Positions 17,486-26,476 are shown, counted from the first letter of the stretch. The stretch: DNA of 64,000 nucleotides from Larkinella humicola (GCF_008727875.1 NZ_VTWS01000002.1:124001-188000); one strand, 5' to 3'. The notes: a model not told the origin generated them from the letters alone. Translations and numbers: made by a program.

Positions 17486-18429
17486 AATCCTTGCAAGACC
17501 CCTTTCAATACCGCCTGCGCCGACCATTCCCGGTTGGCGGCTTGTTCGATCACGAGCGATTGCGGGCTGTCCAATACTTCATCCGTTACTTTCATGTTGC
17601 GACGAACCGGCAGACAGTGCATGAATTTTCCGTTGTCGGTCAGTTTCATTTTATCCATCGTCACCATCCACGACGCATCCTGAGTCAACACCTGCCCGTA
17701 TTGCTGGTAGGAGGACCAGTTTTTGCCGTAAATAAAATCGGCGCCTTCAAAGGCTTCATCCTGGTTGTAGGATACCCGGGCGTTGCCGACAAACTCCGGC
17801 GCCAGGTCGTAGCCTTCGGGGTGCGTCACCACAAACTCGGCATCCATGTGGTTGATCCACTCGCAAAACGAGTTGGCCACGGCCTGCGGAAGCGGTTTGA
17901 AATGCGGGAGCCACGTCAACACGATTTTAGGACGTTTCCGCACTTTGAACTCTTCGATGGTGATGCAGTCGGCCAGCGATTGCAGCGGGTGGCGGGTGGC
18001 TGATTCGAGATTGACGATGGGAACTCCGGCGTATTTTTTGAACTGGTTCATCACCACTTCCCGGTAATCCTGTTCGCGGTCTTTCAGGCCGGCAAAGGCC
18101 CGAACGGCTACAATGTCGCAGTATTTGCCGACCACGGCGGCTGCTTCCTTGACGTGCTCGGCTTTGTCGCCGTTCATGACGGTTCCTTCTTCCATCTCCA
18201 GCCCCCAGCTATCCTGCCCCACATTCATCATGATGATGTTCATGCCGAGGTTCTGAGCGGCTTTTTGGGTGCTCATGCGGGTCCGCAGACTGGAATTGAA
18301 GAAGATCAGGCCAATCGTTTTGTTATGGCCCAGCGACTGATCGGCAAAAGGTTTCTGTTTGGCATTCAATCCCTCCTGAATGAGGGCATTCAAATCGGTT
18401 ACGTCGTCGTACGCTAAAAAATTGGTCAT
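17482..18429 (-). CDS. argF: N-succinylornithine (or N-acetylornithine) carbamoyltransferase
   Basis: This is a 315-residue transcarbamylase of the Bacteroidetes argF' type, acting on an acylated ornithine in arginine synthesis. The carbamoyl phosphate loop SLRTRMSTQ is at 47-55, HPLQSLAD is near 147, and the distal HCLPVRRN motif is near 275. In the known enzymes, Glu at one position (Glu92 in Xanthomonas) marks use of acetylornithine, and Pro90 in B. fragilis marks succinylornithine. The corresponding segment here reads D-K-A90-E-H, so Ala replaces Glu, which favours succinylornithine. This relies on an alignment by eye. It is the middle gene of argD-argF'-argB. Confidence 0.92.
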   Translation of the reverse strand: MTNFLAYDDVTDLNALIQEGLNAKQKPFADQSLGHNKTIGLIFFNSSLRTRMSTQKAAQNLGMNIIMMNVGQDSWGLEMEEGTVMNGDKAEHVKEAAAVVGKYCDIVAVRAFAGLKDREQDYREVVMNQFKKYAGVPIVNLESATRHPLQSLADCITIEEFKVRKRPKIVLTWLPHFKPLPQAVANSFCEWINHMDAEFVVTHPEGYDLAPEFVGNARVSYNQDEAFEGADFIYGKNWSSYQQYGQVLTQDASWMVTMDKMKLTDNGKFMHCLPVRRNMKVTDEVLDSPQSLVIEQAANREWSAQAVLKGVLQGL

Positions 18430-18457
18430 TTCTAGTAGCAGAGTCAGGTTTAAGCGG

Positions 18458-19585
18458 TTAAGAAACTACGCGCACTTCTTTGCTCAATGCTTCCAGAAAT
18501 ACATCGACTTCCTCGCGGCCCAGCGCCAGCGAAGGCAGCAGGCGAATGGTATTTTTTCCCGCAACGCCTGTAAAGATGCGGTGTTCGAACAGCAACGAAT
18601 TCCGCAATGATTCGACCGGAAAATCATACTCGATTCCAATCATCAACCCCCGGCCCCGCAGGTCTTTGTAACCGCCAATCTGCCGAACGCCGTCCATGAT
18701 GTATTCGCCGATTTGGGCGGCATTTTCGATCAAATTCTCTTCCTGCATGATGTCCAGCACCGCAATACCGGCTGTACAGGCCAGGTGGTTGCCGCCAAAG
18801 GTGGTGCCGAGCAAACCGTACGTCGCATGGAATTTTGGCGAAATCAGCACCCCGCCAATCGGAAAACCGTTGCCCATGCCCTTCGCCATCGTGATCAGAT
18901 CCGGCGTGATGCCGCTGAACTGGTGGGAGAAGAACTGGCCCGAACGTCCATAACCGCACTGCACCGCGTCCAGAATCAAAATGGCACCGGTTTCGTCACA
19001 CTTCTGACGCAGGGCTTGCAGAAACGCATCGGAAGCGACCTGAATCCCGCCAACACCCTGGATGCCTTCGATGATCACGGCACAGGTTTCGTCGGTAATA
19101 CCGGCTTTTGCGGCTTCGATGTCGTTGAACGGCAGGAACGTAACGTGTTCGTTGTAGTTGATGGGGGCTACGATGGCCGGGTTGTCCGTAGCCGCTACGG
19201 CTCCGGCGGTCCGGCCGTGGAACGACTTTTTGAACGCCACCACGTTTTTCCGACCCGTATGGAACGACGCCAGTTTCAGGGCATTTTCGTTGGCTTCGGC
19301 CCCGGAATTGCACAGAAACAGCGCGTAATCCGGGTAGCCCGATAGCGTGCCCAGTTTTTCCGACAATTCTTCCTGCTGCCGAATCCGTACGGAATTGGAA
19401 TAGAACGAAATCCGGTTCAACTGCTCCGTCAACGCCCTGACGTATTTGGGATGGGTATGGCCGACTGAAATAACCGCGTGACCACCGTATAAGTCGAGGT
19501 AACGATCCCCCTTGGTGTCCCATAAATAGCTGCCCTGCGCCCGAATGGGTTCGATGTCGTAGAGCGGATAGACGTTGAAAAGCAT
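18458..19585 (-). CDS. argD: Acylornithine aminotransferase
   Basis: This is a PLP-dependent class III aminotransferase of 375 residues that forms N-acylornithine from the semialdehyde with glutamate as amino donor. Motifs are SGAEANE (94-100) for phosphate binding, FHGRTAG at 122-128, Asp206 in LILDAVQ contacting the PLP nitrogen, and Lys235 in TMAKGMGNG as Schiff-base lysine. It is the first gene of the arginine operon, 28 bases before the carbamoyltransferase. A strong terminator upstream (19681-19706) separates it from the preceding gene. Confidence 0.95.
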   Translation of the reverse strand: MLFNVYPLYDIEPIRAQGSYLWDTKGDRYLDLYGGHAVISVGHTHPKYVRALTEQLNRISFYSNSVRIRQQEELSEKLGTLSGYPDYALFLCNSGAEANENALKLASFHTGRKNVVAFKKSFHGRTAGAVAATDNPAIVAPINYNEHVTFLPFNDIEAAKAGITDETCAVIIEGIQGVGGIQVASDAFLQALRQKCDETGAILILDAVQCGYGRSGQFFSHQFSGITPDLITMAKGMGNGFPIGGVLISPKFHATYGLLGTTFGGNHLACTAGIAVLDIMQEENLIENAAQIGEYIMDGVRQIGGYKDLRGRGLMIGIEYDFPVESLRNSLLFEHRIFTGVAGKNTIRLLPSLALGREEVDVFLEALSKEVRVVS

Positions 19586-19680
19586 TTTGAAACTGGATTA
19601 AGCGAATTACTAATTTCAGGTACTTGATTTTCAGCCTGCAATTTTACGCATTCTGACGATAAATCGTTGCTAAAAATGTA

Positions 19681-19706
19681 AAAAGCAGGCCTGACTGCCT
19701 GCTTTT
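19681..19706. terminator. Bidirectional rho-independent terminator
   Basis: A perfect 10-bp stem (aaaagcaggc / gcctgctttt) has a 6-base loop, with A and T tracts at both ends. It follows the stop of the minus-strand gene at 19733 and isolates argD. Confidence 0.88.
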
Positions 19707-19732
19707 GATAACCATCAAGAGCGAACAGAGGT

Positions 19733-20935
19733 TCAAAGTCGGCCGGCGGGTCGTTTACCCGTCGCCAAAACCGCCACCTGATCGGGCGAAAAGGGGGCTT
19801 CGTACAGGGCCGCCGATTCGTGGTAGCAGCGGAAGAGGTCGGCAATGAAGTGAATTCGCTCGGGCATATCGGCCCAGTCGCGCGCGCCGGTTTCCAGCAG
19901 GCTGTTGGCCGTCGGGTCGATTTGGAGCAGCAGCGTTTGCAAATCCGGGTTGGTAATCAGCCGGAGCGAAGCCGGAAAATCCACCAGCAAATCGCGGCCC
20001 AGCCGCAGTCGTACATTGGGTGGAAAGGACATCGTCATCAGTTGTTCAGTCACCACCAGCCGAATCTGCTGATGGATGGCCGCCACCAGCGATTCGATGG
20101 CGCGGTCCAGGGGGGCAATCTGACCGATGGTTTCCAGAAAGAGCAACCGCATTCGGCCCAGCACACTGCCCGCCGGAAACACGAGTTCCATCAGGCGGTT
20201 TTTCAGCACTGCCGGATCAATGGGAGCCAGGTTGAGCGATTCGACAATTTCGGGTTGCAAGCGGGTTTGTTCGTGAAAACCGATCCGGAGATTCGCCAGC
20301 AGCCGGAGTTCGGCCTGTTGCTTCGGATCGGTTTCAAACCAGGATTGGTAATATGACGTGAAAGCCTGCCGCAGATATTGCTGCCCTTCCGGTGGGTTGC
20401 CGGGCCGGAGTTCCCGTAGAAACTGTTCGAGATGAGCCGGATCGTAAACCGGATCCGGCTGACAAATCGCCATAAACCGGGCAAACTCGCGCCCGATTTC
20501 GATAAAAACCTTCCGGTTTCCCCGGCTCACAGCCTCGCTCGCCCGGTTGAGCGCGGTCATAACGACGGTATTCCAGATCAGGGTGCGAATGGCATCCGGT
20601 TTCTGTTTGGCACCCAATTGCCGCACCAGACCAATGATTTTCTGAATGGCCTCGCCGGCTTCCGATTGAATGCGTAAACGGGCTTCCAGTTCCCGGACCC
20701 CATCTTCCCGGCGGATGGTTTGCCCGGCCTGTTTGGAAGCCCAGGTGGCGTAAGTACACCAGTTGGCTCCTGCGCCGGAGCGTTCGGCAAACACCGCCGA
20801 AAGTTCGTGGTAACACTGCGTAATCTGCAGGTTTCGAACCACTGGGTCGGTCAGGGCCGCAATTCGTTCGACATCGGCGACCGTGGGCATGCGTCTGCTG
20901 TGTAAAGGGGTGTGGTGAATTGCGGATTCCGTCAT
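19733..20935 (-). CDS. Hypothetical protein, helical, function unknown
   Basis: This 400-residue soluble protein has no signal or membrane segment. It is almost wholly helical, with many Leu/Arg/Glu heptad-like stretches (VRELEARLRIQSEAGEAIQKIIGLVRQL; RLLFLETIGQIAPLDRAIESLVAAI). No catalytic motif was recognised. Residues 17-60 (ADVERIAALTDPVVRNLQITQCYHELSAVFAERSGAGANWCTYATWASKQAG) contain a conserved-looking Cys and Trp pair. A possible second start is Met16 (20890). It is bordered downstream by the terminator and upstream by a 170-base gap. It may be related to proteins encoded near oxygenases or sugar oxidases, but this cannot be supported. Confidence 0.78.
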   Translation of the reverse strand: MTESAIHHTPLHSRRMPTVADVERIAALTDPVVRNLQITQCYHELSAVFAERSGAGANWCTYATWASKQAGQTIRREDGVRELEARLRIQSEAGEAIQKIIGLVRQLGAKQKPDAIRTLIWNTVVMTALNRASEAVSRGNRKVFIEIGREFARFMAICQPDPVYDPAHLEQFLRELRPGNPPEGQQYLRQAFTSYYQSWFETDPKQQAELRLLANLRIGFHEQTRLQPEIVESLNLAPIDPAVLKNRLMELVFPAGSVLGRMRLLFLETIGQIAPLDRAIESLVAAIHQQIRLVVTEQLMTMSFPPNVRLRLGRDLLVDFPASLRLITNPDLQTLLLQIDPTANSLLETGARDWADMPERIHFIADLFRCYHESAALYEAPFSPDQVAVLATGKRPAGRL

Positions 20936-21105
20936 AACTTCCCTCCGTAGATATGGGCCTAAAGGTATCGCAAACCACCCGAAACCAGCCGGGTGATTTA
21001 TTAATCGGTCATCCGGCTTTTATCCCCTTTCAGTTCCGGTTGCCGTAAAACGAAAAGCGGTATCAGGTTCCCCCCATACCGCTTCGGATTCCTTCAATGG
21101 TGTCG

Positions 21106-21834
21106 TTATAAACCGGCCACAAAGTCCCGGAGGGCCGTTATCACGTCGTCCGGGCTTTCGATCATGCCCAGATGGCCGGCATTTTCCAGAACAACGGTTT
21201 TCGCATTGGGAACCGCTGTGAACAATTCCCGGCTTTTTTCAATCGGTACGAGCTGGTCCTGTTGCCCGGCAATAATCATTACCGGGAAAGTGGCCTCTTT
21301 CAAAACCGCCGTCCGATCGGCGCGAGAAGCCATGGCCTTGACCCCCGCAATGAGGGCTTTTGCCGGGAGTGTCGAATACTGCTGGACGAACTGCTGGACC
21401 ACATCCGTATGGTTTTTACGGAAGGTTTCCCCGAACATTTTAGGAACAGTTTGTTCGATGAAAGACTCCGAACCGTTGGCCTGCATGCTGTCGACCGCTT
21501 TCTGCCGGGCTTGTTTCTTGGTTTCATCATCGGCAAAAGCCGTTGAATTGAGCAACACCAAACCGCTGATCAGTTCCGGATGTTGTTCGGCAAAAGCCAG
21601 CGCAATGTAGCCTCCCATCGAATGGCCGACCAGCACGCACGATTCGATTTGTGACGATTGCAGAAGGCTAAACAGGTCCTCGGCGTAGGCTTCCATTGTT
21701 TCGTGCCGGGTTTGTTCCGAAAGATCCGGTTTCACAACGCGGCCGAAAGTGGTCAGCTCGTCATAGACCGCGTTCCAGATGGCCGCATCGACGCCGTGGC
21801 CGTGAATCAACACTATAACCGGTTTCTCACTCAT
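21106..21834 (-). CDS. Alpha/beta-fold hydrolase
   Basis: This 242-residue protein has the classic hydrolase triad: HGHGVDAAIW after strand 3, Ser in GHSMGGY near residue 73, Asp in AGQQDQLVP near 193 and His in ENAGHLGM near 222. It lacks a signal peptide and has a short cap domain (QARQKAVDSMQANGSESFIEQTVPKMF). This arrangement is typical of small esterases such as 3-oxoadipate enol-lactonase-like proteins; the substrate is unknown. It is unrelated in sequence to the other hydrolase at 10912. Confidence 0.88.
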   Translation of the reverse strand: MSEKPVIVLIHGHGVDAAIWNAVYDELTTFGRVVKPDLSEQTRHETMEAYAEDLFSLLQSSQIESCVLVGHSMGGYIALAFAEQHPELISGLVLLNSTAFADDETKKQARQKAVDSMQANGSESFIEQTVPKMFGETFRKNHTDVVQQFVQQYSTLPAKALIAGVKAMASRADRTAVLKEATFPVMIIAGQQDQLVPIEKSRELFTAVPNAKTVVLENAGHLGMIESPDDVITALRDFVAGL

Positions 21835-21888
21835 CGTTCGATTGTTTTTAAGGTGTGTAGAGGTAATAACCAGGAAGTCTGAAAACAG

Positions 21889-21930
21889 TTTGGCGTAGTA
21901 GCCAACCCGAAAGTCGATTACTACGCCAAA
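21889..21930 (-). terminator. Probable terminator of the lipoprotein gene
   Basis: The arms 21889-21900 and 21919-21930 form a perfect 12-bp stem with an 18-base loop, 35 bases past the stop of the gene at 21966. A short T run follows on the minus strand. Confidence 0.6.
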
Positions 21931-21965
21931 TTTATCAATGTTTATAACGGAAAAGGTGCGCGTTG

Positions 21966-22613
21966 TTACGACTGCGCAAGCACATCCACCAGGATCAGTA
22001 CCAGACCGGCAATCAGTGCTAAAAGACCAATCAACGACAAGACCGGAATTCCCAAAATAACTAAAATCAAACCTACTACGCCGAGAATCACACCCGCCCG
22101 GAGCGTCCGGCTCATGGCTTTTGCTTCGTCCGGAGCCAGCGAATTTTTGATTTTCTTGTCGATTTTCTTCATCATCATCCGCTCCGCCAGATTCATTTTG
22201 TGCGTCGGGGTCAATGCTGAAGCTGATGCCTTCGTGGTCGTGGCAGCAGATTTAGCACTCGCTTCGGCCAGCATGGTTTGAACGCGGGCCATCCGCTTTT
22301 CCAGCTTTTTGTTACCAGCCAGTTTATTATCATTGCGAGCAACGGCTTCCTGGAGTTTCTGCTCAACGTTTTTCAGTGCTGCCGCCGTAGTCAGGGGAGT
22401 AGCCTGCTCAGCGGGCGTCAGGGCCGGGGTTTCTACCGATACCACCGCTACGTCTTCTGCCTGGGTCGGCGTAGCCTGAACCGCAGGAACTTCCTGACGG
22501 CTGCCAAAGCGTTCGACCGGCATTTTCTGATAGGTAGCATAGGGACGGCTACAGGCACTCAACAAAGCTGAAGAAAGCAGTGCATACACTGCCAGTTTGG
22601 AAAATGTTCTCAT
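21966..22613 (-). CDS. Lipoprotein with two C-terminal membrane segments (paralogue A)
   Basis: This 215-residue protein starts at 22613, where MRTFSKLAVYALLSSALLSAC gives a signal peptide and lipobox; the frame open to 22688 is not needed. After the lipidated Cys comes SRPYATYQKMPVE, shared almost exactly with the next gene. A Pro/Thr/Ala-rich spacer, a lysine-rich amphipathic helix (NLAERMMMKKIDKKIKNSLAP) and two hydrophobic segments at the C-terminus (VILGVVGLILVILGIPVLSLIGLLALIAGLVLILV) follow. A lipoprotein that also carries transmembrane segments is unusual. Its function is unknown. It is the downstream member of a tandem pair. Confidence 0.85.
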   Translation of the reverse strand: MRTFSKLAVYALLSSALLSACSRPYATYQKMPVERFGSRQEVPAVQATPTQAEDVAVVSVETPALTPAEQATPLTTAAALKNVEQKLQEAVARNDNKLAGNKKLEKRMARVQTMLAEASAKSAATTTKASASALTPTHKMNLAERMMMKKIDKKIKNSLAPDEAKAMSRTLRAGVILGVVGLILVILGIPVLSLIGLLALIAGLVLILVDVLAQS

Positions 22614-22797
22614 GAAATGTAAAATGGAGATTAGATGAGTAATGTGTATTCGTTGTAACTGGGGGCAAAAAAGCAGAATGATTAGCATCCCTGCAAAACT
22701 TGACTCTACTTTTTACGAAAAAGTCTGTAGGCAAACGGATAATTTTATTTACCGCACCTAAAAACGGTCATTTCGCGCCAAAATAGCGGAAAAGCAA

Positions 22798-22825
22798 CGT
22801 GCCCGGTTTCGAAAAACCAGGCACG
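22798..22825 (-). terminator. Terminator of the upstream lipoprotein paralogue
   Basis: An 11-bp stem with one mismatch (cgtgcc-ggttt / aaacc-ggcacg) and a 4-base loop lies 12 bases past the stop of the gene at 22838. A T-rich stretch follows on the minus strand. Confidence 0.65.
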
Positions 22826-22837
22826 CTATACGTTCGG

Positions 22838-23482
22838 TCAGACGATCAATCCGACCAGCAGCAGAACAAGCCCGACAATGAGCAGTGTAATCCCGATGGC
22901 GTTGGAGGTCGTAGCTAAGTATAAAATCAAACCGACCAGGGCCACAATGGCACCCACGGTCACGATGACGTTGACGGCTTTGGGGGCATTGGGGTAGTTC
23001 GGAGCCAGGGCTCTTTTGATTTTTTTATCGACGTTTTTCAACATCAGCCGTTCGGCCAGATTGGGCTTTTTGGCCACACCGGCTTTGCGGGAATCCATCG
23101 ACGTCTGAGTGGTTTCTGCACCCAGCATCTTCTGAATGCGGGCCATGCTCTTCTGTAGCTTGTTACCCGTTACTTTATTGGCACTGCTGGCCACCGCCTG
23201 GTCAACGGCGGCTTTGGCTTTTTCTATTTCGGCCGACGGTGTGTTGACTACGGCTACCTCCGGACTGGCAGCCAGGGATTGAGAAAGCGAAGGAGAACTT
23301 ACGACATCCTGAGGGGTTGTAGCCAGGACCGTTTCAGTAGGCACTGCTACCGGGGTTTGGGTTTTCCGGCTGCCATAATGCTCGACAGGCATTTTCTGGT
23401 AAGTGGCATACGGACGGCTGCAGGCGCTGAATAAAACCGTGGCGATCAACGCATAAATCACGTTTCGGGAAGAAGTTTTCAT
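22838..23482 (-). CDS. Lipoprotein with two C-terminal membrane segments (paralogue B)
   Basis: This 214-residue paralogue of the gene at 21966 starts at 23482 (MKTSSRNVIYALIATVLFSAC). It has the same layout: lipobox, SRPYATYQKMPVEHYGSR, a spacer rich in Thr/Ser/Val, a conserved KLQKSMARIQKMLGAE helix, NLAERLMLKNVDKKIKRALAPN, and a hydrophobic C-terminus (VIVTVGAIVALVGLILYLATTSNAIGITLLIVGLVLLLVGLIV). The spacer has diverged most and the two ends are conserved, pointing to function in the lipidated start, the KIDKKIK helix and the membrane tail. Each copy has its own terminator, so they are transcribed separately. Confidence 0.85.
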   Translation of the reverse strand: MKTSSRNVIYALIATVLFSACSRPYATYQKMPVEHYGSRKTQTPVAVPTETVLATTPQDVVSSPSLSQSLAASPEVAVVNTPSAEIEKAKAAVDQAVASSANKVTGNKLQKSMARIQKMLGAETTQTSMDSRKAGVAKKPNLAERLMLKNVDKKIKRALAPNYPNAPKAVNVIVTVGAIVALVGLILYLATTSNAIGITLLIVGLVLLLVGLIV

Positions 23483-23564
23483 ACGGGTATAATTGAGGTT
23501 TTGACGAAGCATGATGGTTGCTTCGTATCCAAAACTTCCCAAAACCGTATTTGTTCTGTTTCCC

Positions 23565-23612
23565 AAAAAAAATCTGACCGACCGGAACCGAACCCATTCC
23601 GGTTCCGGTCGG
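23565..23612 (-). terminator. Rho-independent terminator of clpX
   Basis: On the minus strand a GC-rich stem of 12 bp (arms about 23601-23612 and 23578-23589) with an 11-base loop is followed by eight T residues (23572-23565). It starts five bases after the clpX stop codon. Confidence 0.9.
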
Positions 23613-23616
23613 CAGA

Positions 23617-24852
23617 CTAGGCAGCTGACCGAAGAACGTGCAGCGACGACTTGCCGAATTTCTCCCGGGCGTAGTCGACCGTGATGGTTAATTCTTTCAC
23701 TTCCTTCGTTGAGGGAAGTTCATACATGGCATCCGTGATGATCGACTCGCAAATGGAACGTAACCCTCTGGCTCCCAGGTTATACACCATGGCCTGATCG
23801 ACTACGTAATCGAGGGCCAGATCGTCCCAGTACAATTGAATATCTTCCATCTGGAACAGCTTGGCATACTGCTTCGTGATGGCGTTTTTGGGTTCCGTCA
23901 GAATCCGGCGCAAGGCTTCAGAACTGAGGGGTTCGAGATAGGTTAAAACGGGCAAACGGCCAATTAATTCCGGAATCAGACCGAACGATTTCAGATCCTG
24001 CGCCGATACGTGCCGCATCAGGTGCGCGCGCTCCAGCGAATCGTTCAGCCGACGGCCACCCGAAAAACCGATGGGCCGGGCATTGACGCGCTTCCCAATG
24101 TGCCGGTCGATGCCGTCAAAGGCTCCTCCGCAGATGAACAGGATATTTTCCGTGTTGAGCGCAATCATGCGCTGGTCGGGGTGTTTGCGCCCGCCCTGGG
24201 GTGGCACATTGACGATGGACCCTTCCAGCAGCTTCAACATCGCCTGTTGTACGCCTTCCCCGCTCACGTCGCGGGTGATGGACGGATTGTCTGATTTCCG
24301 GGCAATTTTGTCGATCTCATCGATGTAAACAATACCCCGCTCGGCGTTTTCGACATTGTAGTCGGCAGCTTGCAACAACCGCGTCAAAATGGTTTCCACG
24401 TCTTCGCCCACATACCCGGCTTCGGTTATAACCGTGGCGTCGGCAATGCAGAAAGGCACCTGCAGGATTTTAGCGATGGTACGCGCCAGGTAGGTCTTGC
24501 CGGTTCCGGTGTCCCCTACCATCACAATATTCGACTTTTCAATCTGAATTTCGTCGTTCGACGGCGGCTGCATCAACCGTTTGTAGTGGTTGTAAACGGC
24601 AACGGTCATCACTTTTTTGGCCTCGTCCTGCCCAATGATGTATTGATCCAGGTAACTTTTCATCTCCATCGGTTTGACGAGATTGAAGTTGGGGCGATCT
24701 TCCGGATTCGACCGTTTGGGTTTGGTTTCTTCCAGCACTACCTGATGGCCCTGCTCGATGCAGAAGTTACAAATATGGGCATCGATGCCCGACAGCAGGA
24801 GGGTTACCTCGTTTTTCCGTCGTCCGCAGAACGAACAGCTCACTTGTGGCAT
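23617..24852 (-). CDS. clpX: ATP-dependent Clp protease ATP-binding subunit ClpX
   Basis: This is the hexameric AAA+ unfoldase that feeds substrates to ClpP. It has 411 residues, the normal length. The N-terminal zinc-binding domain has Cys6, Cys9, Cys28 and Cys31. The AAA+ core shows Walker A GDTGTGKT near 112, Walker [12 protein letters not shown], the pore-loop GYVGEDVE and sensor ARGLRSI. The IGF-type ClpP-docking loop reads around [16 protein letters not shown]. Gene order tig-clpP-clpX is the usual one, but here a haem-binding protein gene and a 339-base gap separate it from clpP, so it probably has its own promoter. Confidence 0.97.
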   Translation of the reverse strand: MPQVSCSFCGRRKNEVTLLLSGIDAHICNFCIEQGHQVVLEETKPKRSNPEDRPNFNLVKPMEMKSYLDQYIIGQDEAKKVMTVAVYNHYKRLMQPPSNDEIQIEKSNIVMVGDTGTGKTYLARTIAKILQVPFCIADATVITEAGYVGEDVETILTRLLQAADYNVENAERGIVYIDEIDKIARKSDNPSITRDVSGEGVQQAMLKLLEGSIVNVPPQGGRKHPDQRMIALNTENILFICGGAFDGIDRHIGKRVNARPIGFSGGRRLNDSLERAHLMRHVSAQDLKSFGLIPELIGRLPVLTYLEPLSSEALRRILTEPKNAITKQYAKLFQMEDIQLYWDDLALDYVVDQAMVYNLGARGLRSICESIITDAMYELPSTKEVKELTITVDYAREKFGKSSLHVLRSAA

Positions 24853-25149
24853 AAAAATTTTTCTAAACGATTTAGATCGCGTTTTCGCTTAACGTTGGGT
24901 ACCAGCCGCCGGGTTCCGGCTCAACTGATAAAAAGCAGGACCCACTGGGGGAACCAGGTCGTGCCAAAACAAATATACTAGAAAATTTGGTTGGGTAGTT
25001 TGTACGCGTCGACCACAGAAGTCCATCCAAACCCGCTTTCGGCAGATCGCCCTTGGAATTCCGATTGAACAGTAAACGTAAAGAAGGCGCAAAACGGCAA
25101 CAGAAGAGCATTGGGGCCGTTCTGTGCCTGATCGGACGCAGAACAGACT
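24853..25149. other. Gap upstream of clpX with candidate promoter box
   Basis: No supportable gene was seen here. The short frames on the minus strand overlap each other and look like non-coding DNA. On the minus strand 24977-24970 reads TATATTTG, an exact TAnnTTTG match, which would give clpX a leader of about 110 bases. That leader is GC-rich with several short self-complementary segments. No TTG lies at the -33 distance. Confidence 0.4.
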
Positions 25150-25171
25150 CCGGATTGGGACCACAATCCGG
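25150..25171. repeat. Short hairpin past the haem-binding gene
   Basis: An 8-bp perfect stem (ccggattg / caatccgg) with a 6-base loop is followed on the plus strand by a T-rich run. It is 20 bases beyond the stop of the minus-strand gene at 25192 and may be its transcript end. Confidence 0.45.
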
Positions 25172-25191
25172 TTCCTTTTTGTGCCGGCTTT

Positions 25192-25656
25192 TTATTTTTC
25201 GGGAATTACCCCCAGCCTCGCCCGCTCCGTTTTGATCCAGTCGACAATCAGTTGCTTCTGGGCTTCACTCAATTTGGCATCCTGATGAATCAGCGTATAC
25301 GCTGGCAAGGGCATATTGCCTTCCTCAACCTCCTCGGCTACTTCTTCCAGCTTGTGATCCATGCGCTTTTTGTCGTACTGCGCAAAATTGGAGAAATTGA
25401 GTTCGCTTTTGCCCTCATCGACGTGATTGGCCAGCCACAGGCTCACCGGACTGACGCTGGCATACCAGGGGTATGTTGTGTGGTTGGAGTGGCAATCGTA
25501 GCAAGCCCGTTTCAGGGTGGTCATCACCGCATCCGGTACCGTTACAAAATGCGTAACGTCCTGGGGCGTATCTGCGGGTCCTTCATTTTTTTCGGGCCGA
25601 ATAAATTGAATACCAACGAATAATACGACAAGTCCGATCAGGATATTCTTTTTCAT
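25192..25656 (-). CDS. Haem-binding domain protein
   Basis: This 154-residue protein has an N-terminal hydrophobic segment (ILIGLVVLFVGIQFI) as anchor or signal. A single c-type haem motif Cys52-x-x-Cys55-His56 (ACYDCHSNHTTYPWY) matches the 'haem-binding domain' family, in which the conserved tract continues YPWYASVSPVSLWLANHVDEGKSELNFS, also present here. It is probably periplasmic and may carry electrons or sense redox state. It lies between clpP and clpX on the same strand, separated from clpP by a terminator. This family is often encoded near cytochromes in Bacteroidetes, but none are near here. Confidence 0.88.
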   Translation of the reverse strand: MKKNILIGLVVLFVGIQFIRPEKNEGPADTPQDVTHFVTVPDAVMTTLKRACYDCHSNHTTYPWYASVSPVSLWLANHVDEGKSELNFSNFAQYDKKRMDHKLEEVAEEVEEGNMPLPAYTLIHQDAKLSEAQKQLIVDWIKTERARLGVIPEK

Positions 25657-25703
25657 AGCCGTAGTTTAGAGGAAGACGCTAAAATAGTGACTTTCCAGGT
25701 AAA

Positions 25704-25738
25704 AAAAACGGAAACCATCATAGACAGTTTCCGTTTTT
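25704..25738. terminator. Terminator after clpP
   Basis: A perfect 12-bp stem (25704-25715 with 25727-25738) has an 11-base loop and A/T tracts at both ends. It starts 22 bases past the clpP stop codon and could act in both directions. Confidence 0.85.
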
Positions 25739-25759
25739 AGGGAGCCAATTTCCCGAATC

Positions 25760-26434
25760 TTATTTCTCCCGACGCAATACTTCATCGATCAGGCCGTATT
25801 CCTTGGCTTCTTCAGCCCGGAACCACTTGTCACGATCGGAATCTTTTTCAATTTGCTCCTTCGTTTTTCCGGAGTGGTCCGCGATGATTTCGTACAATTC
25901 ATCCCGCAGTTTTACGATTTCGCGGGCAGTTATTTCGATATCGACCGACTGGCCCTGCGCTCCCCCCGACGGCTGGTGAATCATCACCCGGGCGTGGGGC
26001 AGTGCCGAGCGTTTGCCGGCGGCTCCACCACAAAGCAACACCGCACCCATCGAAGCGGCCAGACTCGTGCAAACCGTGGCGACGTCGGGCCGCACATACT
26101 GCATGGTGTCGTAAATTCCCAAACCGGCATACACCGAGCCACCGGGGCTGTTGATGTACATCAGGATATCCTTTTTCGGGTCGGCAGATTCCAGGAAAAG
26201 CAACTGTGCGACAATGATGTTGGCGATGTTATCATCAACGCCCATCCCCATGAAGATGATCCGGTCGGCCATCAGCCGGGAGAAAACGTCGACCTCGCGG
26301 AAGTTCATCGGACGTTCTTCAATCACGGAGCGGGTCATATTTTCAACGGTATGGTTCACGTAGCCATCCACCGTCAACCCGTTCAGACCCATGTGGTGAA
26401 CGGCAAATTTGCGGAATTCATTTCCTTGATTCAT
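25760..26434 (-). CDS. clpP: ATP-dependent Clp protease proteolytic subunit
   Basis: This is the serine protease core of the Clp machine, 224 residues. The nucleophile Ser128 lies in AASMGAVLL and His153 in [10 protein letters not shown], with [17 protein letters not shown] at 95-111 as the oxyanion loop. The N-terminal stretch of about 35 residues before [19 protein letters not shown] is somewhat longer than the E. coli propeptide region. It is downstream of tig in the usual order, but the XRE gene on the opposite strand now sits between them. A separate promoter box is at 26469-26476. Confidence 0.97.
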   Translation of the reverse strand: MNQGNEFRKFAVHHMGLNGLTVDGYVNHTVENMTRSVIEERPMNFREVDVFSRLMADRIIFMGMGVDDNIANIIVAQLLFLESADPKKDILMYINSPGGSVYAGLGIYDTMQYVRPDVATVCTSLAASMGAVLLCGGAAGKRSALPHARVMIHQPSGGAQGQSVDIEITAREIVKLRDELYEIIADHSGKTKEQIEKDSDRDKWFRAEEAKEYGLIDEVLRREK

Positions 26435-26468
26435 ACTGATTATTCTTCTGTTTAGCGCAACGAAAATA

Positions 26469-26476
26469 CAAACTTA
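26469..26476 (-). promoter_or_regulatory. Putative -7 promoter box for clpP
   Basis: The minus strand reads TAAGTTTG here, an exact TAnnTTTG match, 35 bases before the clpP ATG. No TTG lies at the expected -33 distance. Confidence 0.45.

Noticed and set aside
19733-20935. Assignment of the helical protein to a named enzyme family
   Set aside because: No motif could be recognised; it is left as hypothetical.
24880-24980. Possible structured RNA (SRP-like) upstream of clpX
   Set aside because: The conserved SRP core with GGAAGGNAGCA is absent on both strands. Only generic GC-rich pairing was found.
24872-25166. Several overlapping minus-strand frames upstream of clpX
   Set aside because: They overlap one another in different frames, have poor composition and cover the likely clpX promoter and leader.
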